In this document: piece after piece, positions 25,072 to 37,100 of the stretch
Layout: the number at the start of each line of letters is the position of its first letter
Position numbering within the stretch: position 1 is the first letter of the stretch
Source: Rotaria macrura
Lineage: Eukaryota > Rotifera > Eurotatoria > Philodinida > Philodinidae
Direction: 5' to 3'
DNA length: 64,000 bases
Assembly (NCBI GenBank): GCA_900239685.1
Contig: OENT01000511.1
Location: 39,226-103,225, forward strand
Translations under genes and position numbers: made by a program
Notes under the pieces: generated by a model
Told to the model about the DNA's origin: nothing
What the model saw: only the letters and a program-made list of their open reading frames with translations
The model's database searches: none

Positions 25072-26991
25072 TTATTGTCTCATAAGTCTTTTATGTGGTA
25101 TTGGTCCATTATCATCGTATCTTGAATTGGAACGTTTCAAATTAGGACGATCTCGATGAGACAAACCATTATTACTTTGATTTCGATCAAAATCATTTCG
25201 AATTAAACTTTCTTGATGATCCATTAAGGATGCATAATTATTTCGTGACGATGACGACAACAACGATGGTGATGATGATAAAGTTCCATAATCTCGTGAT
25301 TGAAATAAGGGTCGATAATTAACGTCTTGTACATATTGTTCATGTATCATGTATGTTGAAGGTGATGACATTCGAACGTTTGATGAATTTCGATACAAAT
25401 CACTACGGTAAGTAGATGGTGATTCCGATGCCATCGGATAATCACGTGCAGATACATTATTTCGATTAGCTACAAATAAAAGGATTATTTTTCACGTGAT
25501 GGCTTGTGTGTATATGAAAATGAGCATGACTTATGAAATATATCATAAGAATTATTTTTATTACTAGTGATAGTAACAATAATAGTAGCAGTCTATTTCT
25601 CTTGTTAGTCTTTGTAGGAACATCTTAACACTGTATAACTGAAATTCATTGTGTGTTGTTTTTATTTAAAATTATGCTTGGACTGAATCATGCTGAGTAA
25701 AAAATTTCTTTTATATAGTCTAAACAAAAGACCATGGTTTTCAAAAAAAAGACACATGCCGTATGATATTGGCTCGTTCTTTTTTTTTTCGTTGATTACT
25801 CTTTCGAATATCAATCATTATGAATACAGACATGAGTTTATTATGTCTTAGAAATCAATCATAGGGATAAGAAATGATTGATACCTACTACAAAGAGATG
25901 ATTGAAAACAAAAACAACTATGGCTGTTTGATTCATCATATTAATATAGACCGATAAATCGACCGAAAGATAGGAAATAAATTGAATGTAAGCAATACCA
26001 AAACAGTGAACGATATGAAAGAGAAATCATGTTGATCCTAACGGTGATAGGCTAGTAAGAAAAAAATTGTCTAGAATATTACTTACTACATGAGATATCA
26101 TATTGTTCAGAGCGTGTGCCTCCATAACTTTCATCGTATGGATCACTACGCATGGACACAGGAACTAGCGTTGGAGGAGTCAGAGATCGATATTCATTAC
26201 GCATATAAATATCATCACTTGTATTTCGATGCTCGTATTCGACGGGTCGTTCGTTACGAGAGGATCGAACAGATGATGTTGCGCGATTTCCCCTATAGAA
26301 ATATATATTTAAGCTATCAACACATTTAACCAGATTAGAAATCTACCGATAATTTGACGATGATGAAAAATATCGATTACGTTCTGAATTCACATGTTGT
26401 AACGATAGTAGTGGTTCTTCACGATCATGTAGAGGTGACATTGATTGAGATGATTGATAATATAAAGAAGGGTGTAAATGTGGGCTATCGAAAATCATTG
26501 GCTGTTCATTCATCAATGGTGGATATGTTTCACGATGGTTTGTTGAGCGATCAAATCGTGATGATGATGAATGATTATCGTAATGCTTTAGTTGATCATG
26601 ATTTGTTCGAATAGATGATGACGAAGAAGAAATATGCGATGAAGATCTATAGTCATCAGTATGCTGATAGTGATTGTGTTTTGGTGGACCATTCCGGGAT
26701 GAAATAGGTCGAGAATTAATTGAATGACGTGATGTACGATAGTTGTAACTTTCATTTGGGGAGTTTCGCGCTAAATTATTCCCATTATGATCATTACTAT
26801 GTGATGTTCGTTGATCACTGGAAAATAAAGCTTCTTCTTATATTTTTATTTGAACCAAAGAATTTTAAAATAATTCTATCTTACCGATAATTTCCTGCCG
26901 CTGATCGTTCTGTATAAGTATTCCGATTTGTTGAAATATTACTATGTCTATCACGATATCGACCACGGTAACCGTCACGTAAACCCTCCAT
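25072..26991 (-). CDS. Unrecognised low-complexity Ser/Arg/Asn/Tyr-rich protein
   Basis: Four exons on the minus strand (26991-26885, 26817-26347, 26292-26087, 25469-25072) join with consistent phases to 393 residues. I do not recognise a family. It begins MEGLRDGYRGRYRDRHSN and ends GPIPHKRLMRQ; in between it is rich in Ser, Arg, Asn, His, Tyr and Asp with many SRN, SSS and DYR words and no Cys-rich or catalytic motif. The composition suggests a disordered, possibly RNA-associated nuclear protein; that is inference only. Three of the exon ends share NYR or NR at the junction. An acceptor-like tatag ends two bases before the ATG, so the mRNA may gain a 5' exon or a spliced leader there. A poly(A) signal overlaps the stop codon. 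That the exons are real rests on phase, splice sites and sustained non-noise composition. Confidence 0.7.
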
Positions 26992-28320
26992 ATCTATAAT
27001 CATGCATTTATAAATGTAACAATATCGTTCACAAAATATGGCTATCAATTCTCGTGTACATATTTTGATGAATGTTTGGAGCAGATGTGTCAGAAGAAGA
27101 CCTACAATCTTTCTTTTCTATTATCAATTGGTATGGAAAAGAAAATATAGATGGAAAATATTAAACAACACGAATATGATCATATATGCCCTTGATTATA
27201 TTCGAAAAAGACAAATGGATCACATCAAATCAAAGAGATTAACCGCTTTTCCAAAGCATCGTCGGGCTATTTTCGGAGGAAGCATAAGAAACGTTTTATT
27301 CTTCACTTCATATGCATCTGCAAACAAAACAACACATGCACATCATTGTTCTTCATATCATATATTAAGTTCATGGTTAGAATAATTTACAGTAGATATA
27401 TATATATATACATACATTTTTGAATAGTTCGAATATTGATGCTTTCACATTTTCTAGATTACGTCGTAACTAATAAAAATTTTCTTTTTACGTGTTTTTA
27501 TATTTCATACTTTAGAACGTTCGATACTAAAGCTAAGTCACCAAACATAAGAAAATAGAAGACCTCTAAACTAATCATAGATACAGTTCAAGATTGACTA
27601 TTTCACGAGAGGTAGCACCTGGTGTAAAATGATATGATCTTTGAAAAAATATTAATCATGAATATATTGGCGTCTCTCTCAAGAATCGAACGTAGATGAT
27701 TGGTTTTGAAACAACTCGAAATTTTCAGATCCATCTCGTAATGTGTTGGGGAAATATTCGCCAAGCTAAAACCAAAAGTAGCTCATGGATTCCCTGTACA
27801 TTTTCAATTTTTTTGTTATTATTGAAAAGATCATGTCACAATGTAGTGCTCATGTTGCTTAAAATATTATATTTCATACATAGAACAATAATGAATATCA
27901 AGCTCTTTGTTCCAGTGTTCTTTTTTCCATCCTTTTTTTAGAAAATGTTGTTCTTATGCGAACGAATTTCTTCGGCAATATTGGGATATCCAATTAGAAA
28001 AGAACATAAGGAAATTCTAACAAATGTCATTTTCTTCAGCAAGAAATACAATATTAATAAACAATGTGATATCGATTTTTCACTCTGATAATGACGCATT
28101 TCGATACCGAACGACTAAACATGAAACAATGAGGAAAAGAAAATCTTTCACTCTTCCTATATCTAATGATCTTTTAATAATACTAAAGTCGCTTATTTTC
28201 AAATTTCATCAGAATTAGGAGAAATTTTGAAGTTGTATAGTTGAGAGGTTCTATTTGAATTCTCAGCTTAATAACGTGATATTAGTCGATGTTATGAAAT
28301 AAATGAAAGTTAAACGCAAC
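26992..28320. other. Intergenic, upstream of the low-complexity gene
   Basis: No gene supported. A 115-codon plus-strand open frame at 27038-27385 and frames at 27696-27941 and 28024-28218 carry no domain or splice context. A TA run lies at about 27397-27410. Confidence 0.45.
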
Positions 28321-28744
28321 TAGGCATGCAACGAACCCGAACGTTCGGGCTCGTCGAGTTGGGGTTCGATTCGAGATTCTGGTTCGGCTATAGGATTCGA
28401 GTTCGGCTTCTGTTTCGGTTATACGGTTCGGCTTCAATCTCGATTAAAACTATTGTGGAAGATTCAATAAGAACCAAAAGCAACCCGATAGCAAAAGGAT
28501 TCCAGAGCAATTGACATGCACTAATCAGAAGTCTTGTTTAGATCTATTTGGTTTGAATTTTGAAAAATTCGGATACGAGAGCTTACTCCTGCAAGTATTT
28601 TTCTCATTACCCCATCTTTCAATGTGAGAAGCTTCAACTAAACCCACAATAGAAATGGATCCGAACCCGAACCTGAGTCCGAACCAGAATCTGAATCCTG
28701 AACTGCTCGGTGCGAACTACGAACTCGGATTCGTTGTATGCCTA
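28321..28744. mobile_element. hAT-type miniature inverted-repeat element (424 bp)
   Basis: The left end reads TAGGCATGCAACGAACC and the reverse complement of the right end reads TAGGCATACAACGAATC; 18 of the first 20 bases match. An exact 8-bp repeat, aacgcaac, flanks it at 28313-28320 and 28745-28752, which fits hAT-superfamily insertion. The interior is much richer in G+C than its surroundings and consists largely of imperfect TTCGG/CCGAA words on both arms, giving a long foldback with a less GC-rich centre. It has no transposase. An open frame at 28326-28514 is only a by-product of the repeat. Confidence 0.88.
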
Positions 28745-29924
28745 AACGCAACTCATTGCGTTTCCGAATGAACTCTGTTGACATTGAGTCGATACGTTGA
28801 GCTTTTGTTCTTTGAGATATTTTTTCACGATGTAAGGCATGATAGTGTTTTATTTATTTTTATACACACAACAGCTCAGCGGTTCGAAGAACTCAACAAT
28901 TTTAATGCTCTTATTTCAACAGTATGCTTACATGTAACGTTAATGAAGATTAGTTCAAAAGACGTCACTCTGTCATGTTCAGTATCTGTAGAGACAATAT
29001 TGAACAAAGAATGTAAGTCATTCTCAACGAAGATATTCCTTTGAGAATTCGACGATGCGTGATAAAAGAAAAAGAAATTCTTAGAGCAAAAAGACGTTTC
29101 TCTTTTCCGGAATAAAGCATGTTTTTGCAGTCCTAAATAGTATGCAAATTCTAACCATAAACTCTCTCTACTATATCTGTAAAGTCACAAATGTGTCTAC
29201 TATCAGTAGAATACACACATTCAAATTTCACGTTTTTCTCTTCATTCAATAATATAACTAGAGAATTATGTGTACCCTAGAAAAGCAACCATTAACATAT
29301 TTCCTTCTATTGTGTAGATCGATTACATGATTTTTCGGAAATTATAAAAAGAAATTGGGAGTGAAATACTTGTGTCGCACAGTTTTCACAGGAAAAGTTC
29401 TTTATGTTTGATTTCCTTTTTCTCCCTTTATATTCAAGTAAAAACAAAACAAAACAAATGAGTGTGTTCTCTACACACACCGTGCTCGAAGTTTTTTAAT
29501 GCTAATATATTTTTTTTCTCAGTAAAAGACAAGAAATACACGATAGATTAGATAGTGAACCAAAGAAAACAAAAGAAAAAAGAAAAGAAAAAGACATTCT
29601 GTTTTAATTTGTTGTTCGCATTTCAGAGTGAAAATAGAATGAACAAAAAATGACACACACACATGCACACATGTTTGATGTTTTTATTTACACAAAAAGA
29701 AAAAAAGAACAAATTTGCATGGTAAAGGAATTTGTGTTTTTTATAAAAACAGAATTCGTGTGACAAAAATTACAGACAATAAGAGAAGACAATGTTGTTG
29801 CTGTTGCTGTTTTTCTTGTATATGTGGCACACGAAAAGAAATGACAAAAAGATGACAACAACACAAAACTAGAGACACTGCTTGCTAAAAAAAGAAATAT
29901 TGACGATCAGGATTTTTTTCAATT
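28745..29924. other. Spacer downstream of striatin
   Basis: No gene supported. This is the likely 3' UTR and flank of the minus-strand striatin gene, with A-rich and CA-containing low complexity (for example about 29653-29670). Confidence 0.5.
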
Positions 29925-32900
29925 TTAAGCATAGATTTTCACTATCGAATCGGCTCCAACACTCGCCATGTATGGTTTTGATGAATGAAATGCAACGTCA
30001 TGTATAGATTCATCATCTTTCTTCTGATGAGCCGTCAATTCTTGGATGCAATTTTTATTCTCTAAATTCCACAAACGTATCGAACGATCATGACCTATTA
30101 CAGAAAAACAAGATGATTCCAGATGAAATTCTTGAAGATTGATAAAGAGAAAACAATTTTATTCGTACTGCCAGACAGAAGACATGCTTGTTGTGGATCG
30201 ATTGCTAGTGAAGTAACTGTATCAAGATGAGCTACCATTGAATGTATCATTCGTCCTAGAAATATTCATTAATTCAACATGATAGATAGATTGACATCAA
30301 TTTTTTTGCTTTTCTTACCAGATTTACTATCAAAATATCGTATTTTTCTATCATCGTGTGCAGTTATTATAATTGGTTGTGATGGATGACTTATGATTTT
30401 ATTTATTCGATAATTTGGATCCGATGTTGAATTATCATTGGCAAGTTGTATTACAACTTTTCCTGTTTCAGTATCATAAATCATTGTTTGTAATGTATCA
30501 TATGTTGCAACAAATTGATTTGTATCTCCATTCAACCAGTCAATAGATATCGGTATACCATCATCTAAATGAGTACATGCAGTATAGTAAAGATATTGAT
30601 ATTCGTTCTATAAAATTGAGATGTTAAGTAGAATAGATCTTTCTCGTTGATCATCATGCAGACTTCGTTTTGTTGTATCTATTTTCAGACTCATACTTTC
30701 ATCATCGTTCTACTTCATCTTTCATCAATGCAACCAGGTAGAAGTTGATTCATATTCTAATGAAATATTGATGATCTCCAAATATCATCGATCATAGTCT
30801 ATCGCATGTAGCAATTTCTTCTCTATATACTTTATGAGATTCGTTTAGACAAAAAGACAATAAATGAACGAAGAATATCTACTATGAAATATCGATTGTA
30901 ATGGTTGAGCTAAGTTTGGATCCCATAGTCGAACAGATCCATCCGATGAACATGATAGTAATTTTTGACCAGATATGACTAATTGCCAAACAGCATCTGT
31001 GTGACCTTCCAAAACTTTACATAAAACGCTTGAATCTTTAAAAGAAAATTAGAATGATTAACTAAGAAAGTCAGCATAAATTTCTACTTATTGATATACC
31101 ATAGGCATCATAGGAATCAACATCGTAACTCGGAATATTCCATACAGATATAATTGAATCAAGACCACCACTATAACACTGTTCTCCGGACGGATTCATT
31201 GCCACGCATAAGACGGGACCGCTATATATCAAAAAAGTAAATTCGATTAGTTTTTGTTTTCATCGTTATAAAACTTACGTATGTCGTCGAAATGTATAGA
31301 TCGGTTCAAGATCTTGTGATGCAGATGCTGATCTAAATAGAAAGAAATAAACGATAGATAATTTGAAATTTCTTCGAAGACAAAAAATAATATCTTTCCT
31401 ACTTTCTTAAAACAGCTGATTTTTCAAGATTCCATAGTTTCAGTGTACGATCTTCAGATCCAGTAATTACAATCGACTCTACTGGATGGAATGTCACACA
31501 ACGTATGCCATCCAAATGACTGACATAAAAAATCTTTCTATAGTTAATCGTAAATACATATGAAATAGAATTACCTTCGCAAAACATATTTAACATTCCA
31601 TAACTTTCGAAAATCAGATGGATCTGTTGTTGTCGTCTAATGACAAAAAGAAAAGATTCAACGAAACAATTAATCAATGCATGTAAAATGACACGTAGAA
31701 ATAACCTACTTCTTCTTGAGGTTCATTATCGTTTAGAACAGTAACACGTGCTAATTCATCGAGACCATCCATAGCAGTATCGCCTATGAAGTTTTTACTA
31801 TTTCGAAACATCATTGTATCAACCATTTCACGATTGACTATTCATAGAAGAAAACAAAGAAAGATAAAAAATGATTTCTTATCTTCTTATTGAAGAAAAT
31901 ACTTTGTTCGTCAGTTGAAAATGTCCGTTGATCTGAAGATGTATCCTCGCTGCCATTGTCGAGTAAACTCGTTCGAATAGATGATGAATTGCCTATGTGA
32001 TGTTGGTGTTGTTTACCGTGACGATCACGTTTATATTCTTCTTTAAGGCGATTTAATCGCGACTGATCGACATCCCAATCGCTACTATTGGGTTCTAGGA
32101 CGAGAAGAAAACATAGCTATAGAATTTCAAACACAACTAAAATCAATTCATGGAACTACCATTCGACTTCATTTGACTTAAACTTGTAGATGTAGCAGCA
32201 TCTCCGGAGAGAAAGTCAAATTCGTGTAAAGCTACTTCTTCGCTATCAAGATCATTGAGTGTATCAAGACCTGAATTATGATTCGTTGTATTACCATTGT
32301 TGGGTTTAATCATGATGCGGCTAGAATCGATATCATCATCACTAAAAAATTTAATACGAAGTAATGTGTTTTCATTTCAGAATTGACAATGTTTACCTTG
32401 AATCTTCATCTGCTTGATCTTCTTTGAGAAAAACAAGTGATGCAAGTACTGATTTACTCAAATCACTAGTTGCATTTTTAACGATATTTGGAATAATTCT
32501 ATTTAGAAAGAAAAACCAACAATGAATTGTAATAGATTATTTTCATATGAAATTTTACCTTTTCGATTCATTCGTCGATTTAATTTCGCCATTCAAACTA
32601 ATATTATTATTTGTTCCGTTCAAGCCTGCTTCACTCTTAATTCCAAGTAATTTTTTAACAGCAGTCGAACGTATATCAATTATTGTATCAACATAACCAA
32701 TTTCTTTTAAATATCTAATTGAAAAGAACGAAAATCACATTTCAACCGATCGATTGATTCATTCTATTACGTACTGTCGTAGTAATTGACGACCTTGTTT
32801 AAAGGATACGCTAGTATCACCAAAACCTAAGTTAGGATCTTCTTTATTTTCATCTGAAAAAAAAACAAACATTGGTTTTAAGAAGAGAAAAATAAATGCG

Positions 32901-33478
32901 TAAGGAAATAATTTACCATCATCAAATTGTTGTACGTCATTTGATGTTGATTTATGATCTTCCAATGGAGCATTTTCACTTCCATATTTTAGTTTATTGA
33001 ATTTTAATCTAAACGAGATATACCACATGAGACAATGTATCTATCTTTCTTTTCAAACAAATGAATAATGATATCCCTTGAGAATGAGGAAATACAAAGA
33101 CAACCGTTATCATGGTTTTTCCATTAAAAATTTACCTTTCTTGTTTTAATGCGTATTCTAGCATTTTAATACGTCTGACAAGAGCATTTTTTAAATTTTC
33201 TTGTCCTTGTCTTTCACCTTGAAGGAAGGCAATACGCGCCTAGGAAAACAAATATATTTGTTTCAATATTAAAATAGAACAATTATTTCTACTTGAAATT
33301 CTGCCCGTTCAGTTTCCCATTGTTGTCGTTCAATTTCAAATCGTGTCCATTCGTGTTGGAGAAAATGTAGTATACCTGGTACAGTATACAATGGACGTTG
33401 TGTATCGACATTTGCCATTGTCGATGATGTTGTTTGGGAATCTGTCTGATACGCTATTTGTGTTTCACTACCGTCCAT
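29925..33478 (-). CDS. STRN: Striatin (STRIPAK scaffold, B''' regulatory subunit of PP2A)
   Basis: Striatins scaffold the STRIPAK complex, linking PP2A to GCK kinases and MOB4. Seventeen minus-strand exons: 33478-33293, 33239-33136, 33008-32917, 32853-32775, 32714-32559, 32498-32397, 32341-32160, 32094-31903, 31837-31710, 31636-31575, 31519-31403, 31332-31279, 31221-31100, 31035-30883, 30564-30319, 30255-30169, 30094-29925; every phase closes, 743 residues. The N-terminus has PGILHFLQHEWTRFEIERQQ and then ARIAFLQGERQGQENL / RRIKMLEYALKQER, the striatin coiled coil that binds PP2A, followed by KQGRQLLRQYLKEIGYVDTI. An acidic linker follows. From about residue 425 come the WD40 repeats: LRSHLDGIRCVTFHP, EPIYTFRRHTGPVLCV, LEGHTDAVW, then HSMVAHLDTVTSLAIDP, HDRSIRLWNLENK and the conserved end HDVAFHSSKPYMASVGADS. 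It starts 97 bp after the POLR2D stop on the same strand. One boundary (30564) was chosen over an alternative AG at 30607 because only it keeps frame and matches the family. Confidence 0.95.
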
Positions 33479-33526
33479 TCGATTCCATATTGATGTAAAA
33501 AAAGAAGCAGAAGAAAAATAAATATA

Positions 33527-33576
33527 TCTGAAATAATTTAAGAAAAGGAATTAGACGTTTATGTTCAAATTTTATT
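33527..33576 (-). promoter_or_regulatory. POLR2D-striatin intercistronic processing region
   Basis: On the minus strand a poly(A) signal AATAAA (33576-33571) overlaps the POLR2D stop codon. About 40 bases later comes an AT-rich tract ending in a good 3' splice site, ATTTCAG at 33528, with no upstream donor needed. The striatin ATG follows about 50 bases on. That arrangement is what trans-spliced operons show. Confidence 0.6.
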
Positions 33577-34118
33577 TAACATTGAAAACTTCTATAAGTT
33601 TGAATTTCATCAACAATTTTTTGACATTCATCATCGTCTAGTTTGCTATCTAACGATGGTATTAGTGTTTTAGCTTCAGCAGATTGTTGCGGACATAGAT
33701 TAGCAAGTAATGCAGCTTCAAATTTATGTAGACCAGGTGATGAATTAGTTGTCGTCATACCATTTGTTTGATCTTTTGGGAAGAGTAAACTTCTTACCGC
33801 TCCGATAGCTTCTTTTGTTTTAAATTTACTAAATCTTTCACAATATGCAACAGTTTCATTAAAAGCTTCGCTTAATGTTGTTTCATCATCATCATCATCC
33901 ATACCATTAGAATTGCCATGTTGTTGGCGACGTTGCTCAAGCATAAGTAATACTTCAGATATCATCATAGGTTCGGCTTTGTCGAATTCCTTGGGAAATT
34001 TAAGCTGGGCAGCATCTTCATCGTCCTAAGTGATGAGAAAGCATAAAATCAGCCAATAAAATCCATCATTTCGACAAGATTATTTTTCTCATAGACATAC
34101 TTGATTCGGATGTGACAT
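33576..34118 (-). CDS. POLR2D: RNA polymerase II subunit RPB4
   Basis: RPB4 pairs with RPB7 in the stalk of RNA polymerase II and acts in initiation and mRNA export/decay. Two minus-strand exons, 34118-34101 (only MSHPNQ) and 34025-33576, give 155 residues (human 142). Clear RPB4 signatures in order: AAQLKFPKEFDKAE, a helix around ISEVLLMLEQRRQQ, ETVAYCERFSKFKTKEAI, AVRSLLFPK, HKFEAALLANLCP, AKTLIPSLDSKLDD and the end IQTYRSFQC. Two short insertions (Asp-rich after the first helix, Thr/Asn-rich before HKFE) explain the extra length. An acceptor-like CTTATAG ends six bases before the ATG, suggesting cis- or trans-splicing right upstream. It is closely followed on the same strand by striatin. 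Confidence 0.95.
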
Positions 34119-37100
34119 TGTTACCTATAAGATTGAGATGAAAAATGAGAATTAAATAGACAAACAACAAACAATAATAAACAATAAATGTAATAAGAGA
34201 AAGAAGAAGCAATTACTTGCTTCAAGCATTGGTATTAATAGGATAGACAATGGCTGACAAGCGATCAAAATATGAAAATGAAAATAAACGTTTTAGAATT
34301 TTTTAAATATTTTTCGATAGAAAACTATTTATTTCTTGAAAAATGATACTGATTTTATTGGAAATAAACTTATCGTGCGACACCTATTATTTTCTTTTTC
34401 CTGAATATATATACATGATTGTGAGAATCAATGTACAGCGCCCTCTTTGATACTTTTTCTATTGATGATGAACCCCGTGCTAAGTTTAGATCTGGAAACC
34501 GATGATATGGTTTATCAGTTATTGCTCGTAAACCTCAATGTGACAATATTTAGGCTGATTATTTTGTTTTTGTTGAGATAGTTTTTATAAATATCTAACC
34601 CGTATGATCCCCTTGTAAGAAAAGTGATCAGTCACTCACCACAATCTTCTTACATCCATTTTGCCGTATTCAGACTTTAACTTAGACATTTAAGTAATTT
34701 GCACATTGATACATTCTTGTTATTGTGCTTATATTCATTGATGAGTAATAAAAAAATAATCATTTTTCATGTCATGATTAGTCTTTAATATCACTTTAAT
34801 GTCTCACATCAAAGTGAATAGCTGTCGACATGCTTTTTGTTTATTTCTCATTAATGCATAGATTGTGCTCATTGAGCAATGATGGATTTTTTTTAATAGT
34901 TGGCTTATTTTTTTTCATAGAAAACCAACCGAATGATTTATTTGATAGGTATTTAATAAGAGCATGTCTACAATTGAGTGGTGTACTTGTCCTTAAAAAC
35001 TACGGCTAATTAATCAGGTAACTAGAATTAGGTGTTCGCAAATAAATCTACATAGAAATAAATGAATTATACGCTGAAGTAACTTTGAAACAAAATCCAG
35101 TCTTACCTAGTGGATGTTGCCTACGTCGAAGAATAATTTGAACCTATGATGTGTTTTTGTTTTGTGTAAATATATAGAGAACAGATACCCAACTGCGAGA
35201 GAACGAAGTTTTTATCGTACTGCATCAAGTTGAACATGTGAGTAAATAGATCAACCTTAAATACTGCTCATTAAGATCCTGTTAAAATCGTTAACAGAAG
35301 ATTTCGATAGAAAATTGAGACGTACCTTAGCGCACGATGTCTAAGAGTAAGGATCTTGGTCTTCGGAAAACGTCGAATATATCTAAGGAGTAGATTAAAT
35401 TTGAATTTATTATTAAGTTCTATTGTGTAGAATATTAAATAAAACCAACAGTGAATTCAAAATTCGATGAAACGATCGTGTTCGATCAGATGAAGTCGTA
35501 AGAAAAAAAAGCCATCTTTCACATATGAATCTAAGTCAATCTAGGAGATACTTGAAAAATCTTATAAGGACAACTTCATTTTTCACTAATTTGTGATGAT
35601 ATCTTGCAAAAAAAATAAGATTTTCCAAGACTGCTATTATCCAATTAGCAGTGAGATATCAAAGACGTAGCTTTTTCGTTCGATTCGCATCGGATCTTCT
35701 TCTATGAGAGGAATGATTTTCTGGGATCTTATCATTCACTCTGTTTGACGTGAAAAAGAGATCGATAATTGAAGGCGTCTTGTGATCCTATTTCTATCTT
35801 ATTATAGTTTGAAATAATGATGTAAATTGAAGACACAAAAATAATCCAGTACTCTTCAATCTGATCGTTTAATATGGACTGAATCAAGAGAAAAAAAAAC
35901 AAAATAAAAGTAATTAGTGCTTACTATTCTTCGACTTGCATAGTTTCTTTTGTTACTCGTAATTCGATCATCTATGAGCATGAAATGTTTACTTGTATCA
36001 ACAGAAAATAGCTTTGCATTCTCGGGAAAAGGATTTAAAAAAATTTATTTTATAAGATGCATAGTAGTCAAAAAAAAGTAAAACCAAACATCTTTCTACT
36101 ATCAAATTTTTTCAAAAATTTACTAATACTGATATGTTTCAAATAGACTAGTATTCTTTTATGTCGAATGTAGGATATTTTTGTTTGAATAGTTTAAGAT
36201 CTAAACGAAATGACTTGGATATAGTTGATGAATCTATTGATTTTAAACTGGAACATTTTTCTTACCATCTCCATTACTATATTCATCTATTTTTTAGAGG
36301 AAAACACATGAACGCGTTTCTTTCCTCTTCACTCTATCATTCTGGTTGATGAGTTAAAATCAGTATCGATTCTTTAATAAAGATACCAGTATGATGAAAA
36401 GTAATGACATCACGACATCATCTTAACGTAAATAAAAAATCTAATAAATTCATAATCACGAGAAACATAGTAATTCATCGCCCTGTGAATCAGCTACAAT
36501 ATTGAATGTTTACTTGAGTTCTTAATCTTCAACATTGAATAATGAAACGAGAAAATTGAAAATCTGCAACGTAATAATTCACCGCAACTCAATAAAAATT
36601 AGACATCAATGCTCGATCTTCAGGACCTGGGTAATCTCATAGATTAGGTGAATAGAAGCTTAAAATGAATGTATTAAATGTCAAAGTTTTTCAGGACTGC
36701 TTCATTTTGATTTCCCTCGTACCGATCAAGTGCTGTAAAGAAACCAACCAGTTTACATTTTATTTAGTAATCTTTTGTGCACACCATAAGTTGGTAAAAC
36801 TATTTTTTCTGAACGCCATATATATGTATAAATATATTTATAGTTACTATAATATTTGATTATTGCTATAACAATGTGCAGCACGGAAAGTGTTCTTCAT
36901 TGCAATTCATCGAATAACAATATTGACAACGTACTATCATTCAAAGCAACATAGCAAAAACTTCTTGACTTTTAATAGTTTTACATCTTCTGAGTCTATT
37001 TCTTTAATGACTTTTCTCTCAGCGAATTTTATTTATGTCTTCATTAGTTCCTGATTCCATTCGAAACAATGTAGCATTAGATATTCATGATACTTGGAGT

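Noticed and set aside
27038..27385. 115-codon plus-strand open frame upstream of the low-complexity gene
   Set aside because: No domain, no splice context, and a composition close to translated AT-rich DNA.
28326..28514. Small plus-strand protein with a repeated Arg/Phe/Gly/Tyr pattern
   Set aside because: It is a by-product of TTCGG words inside the hAT-type element.
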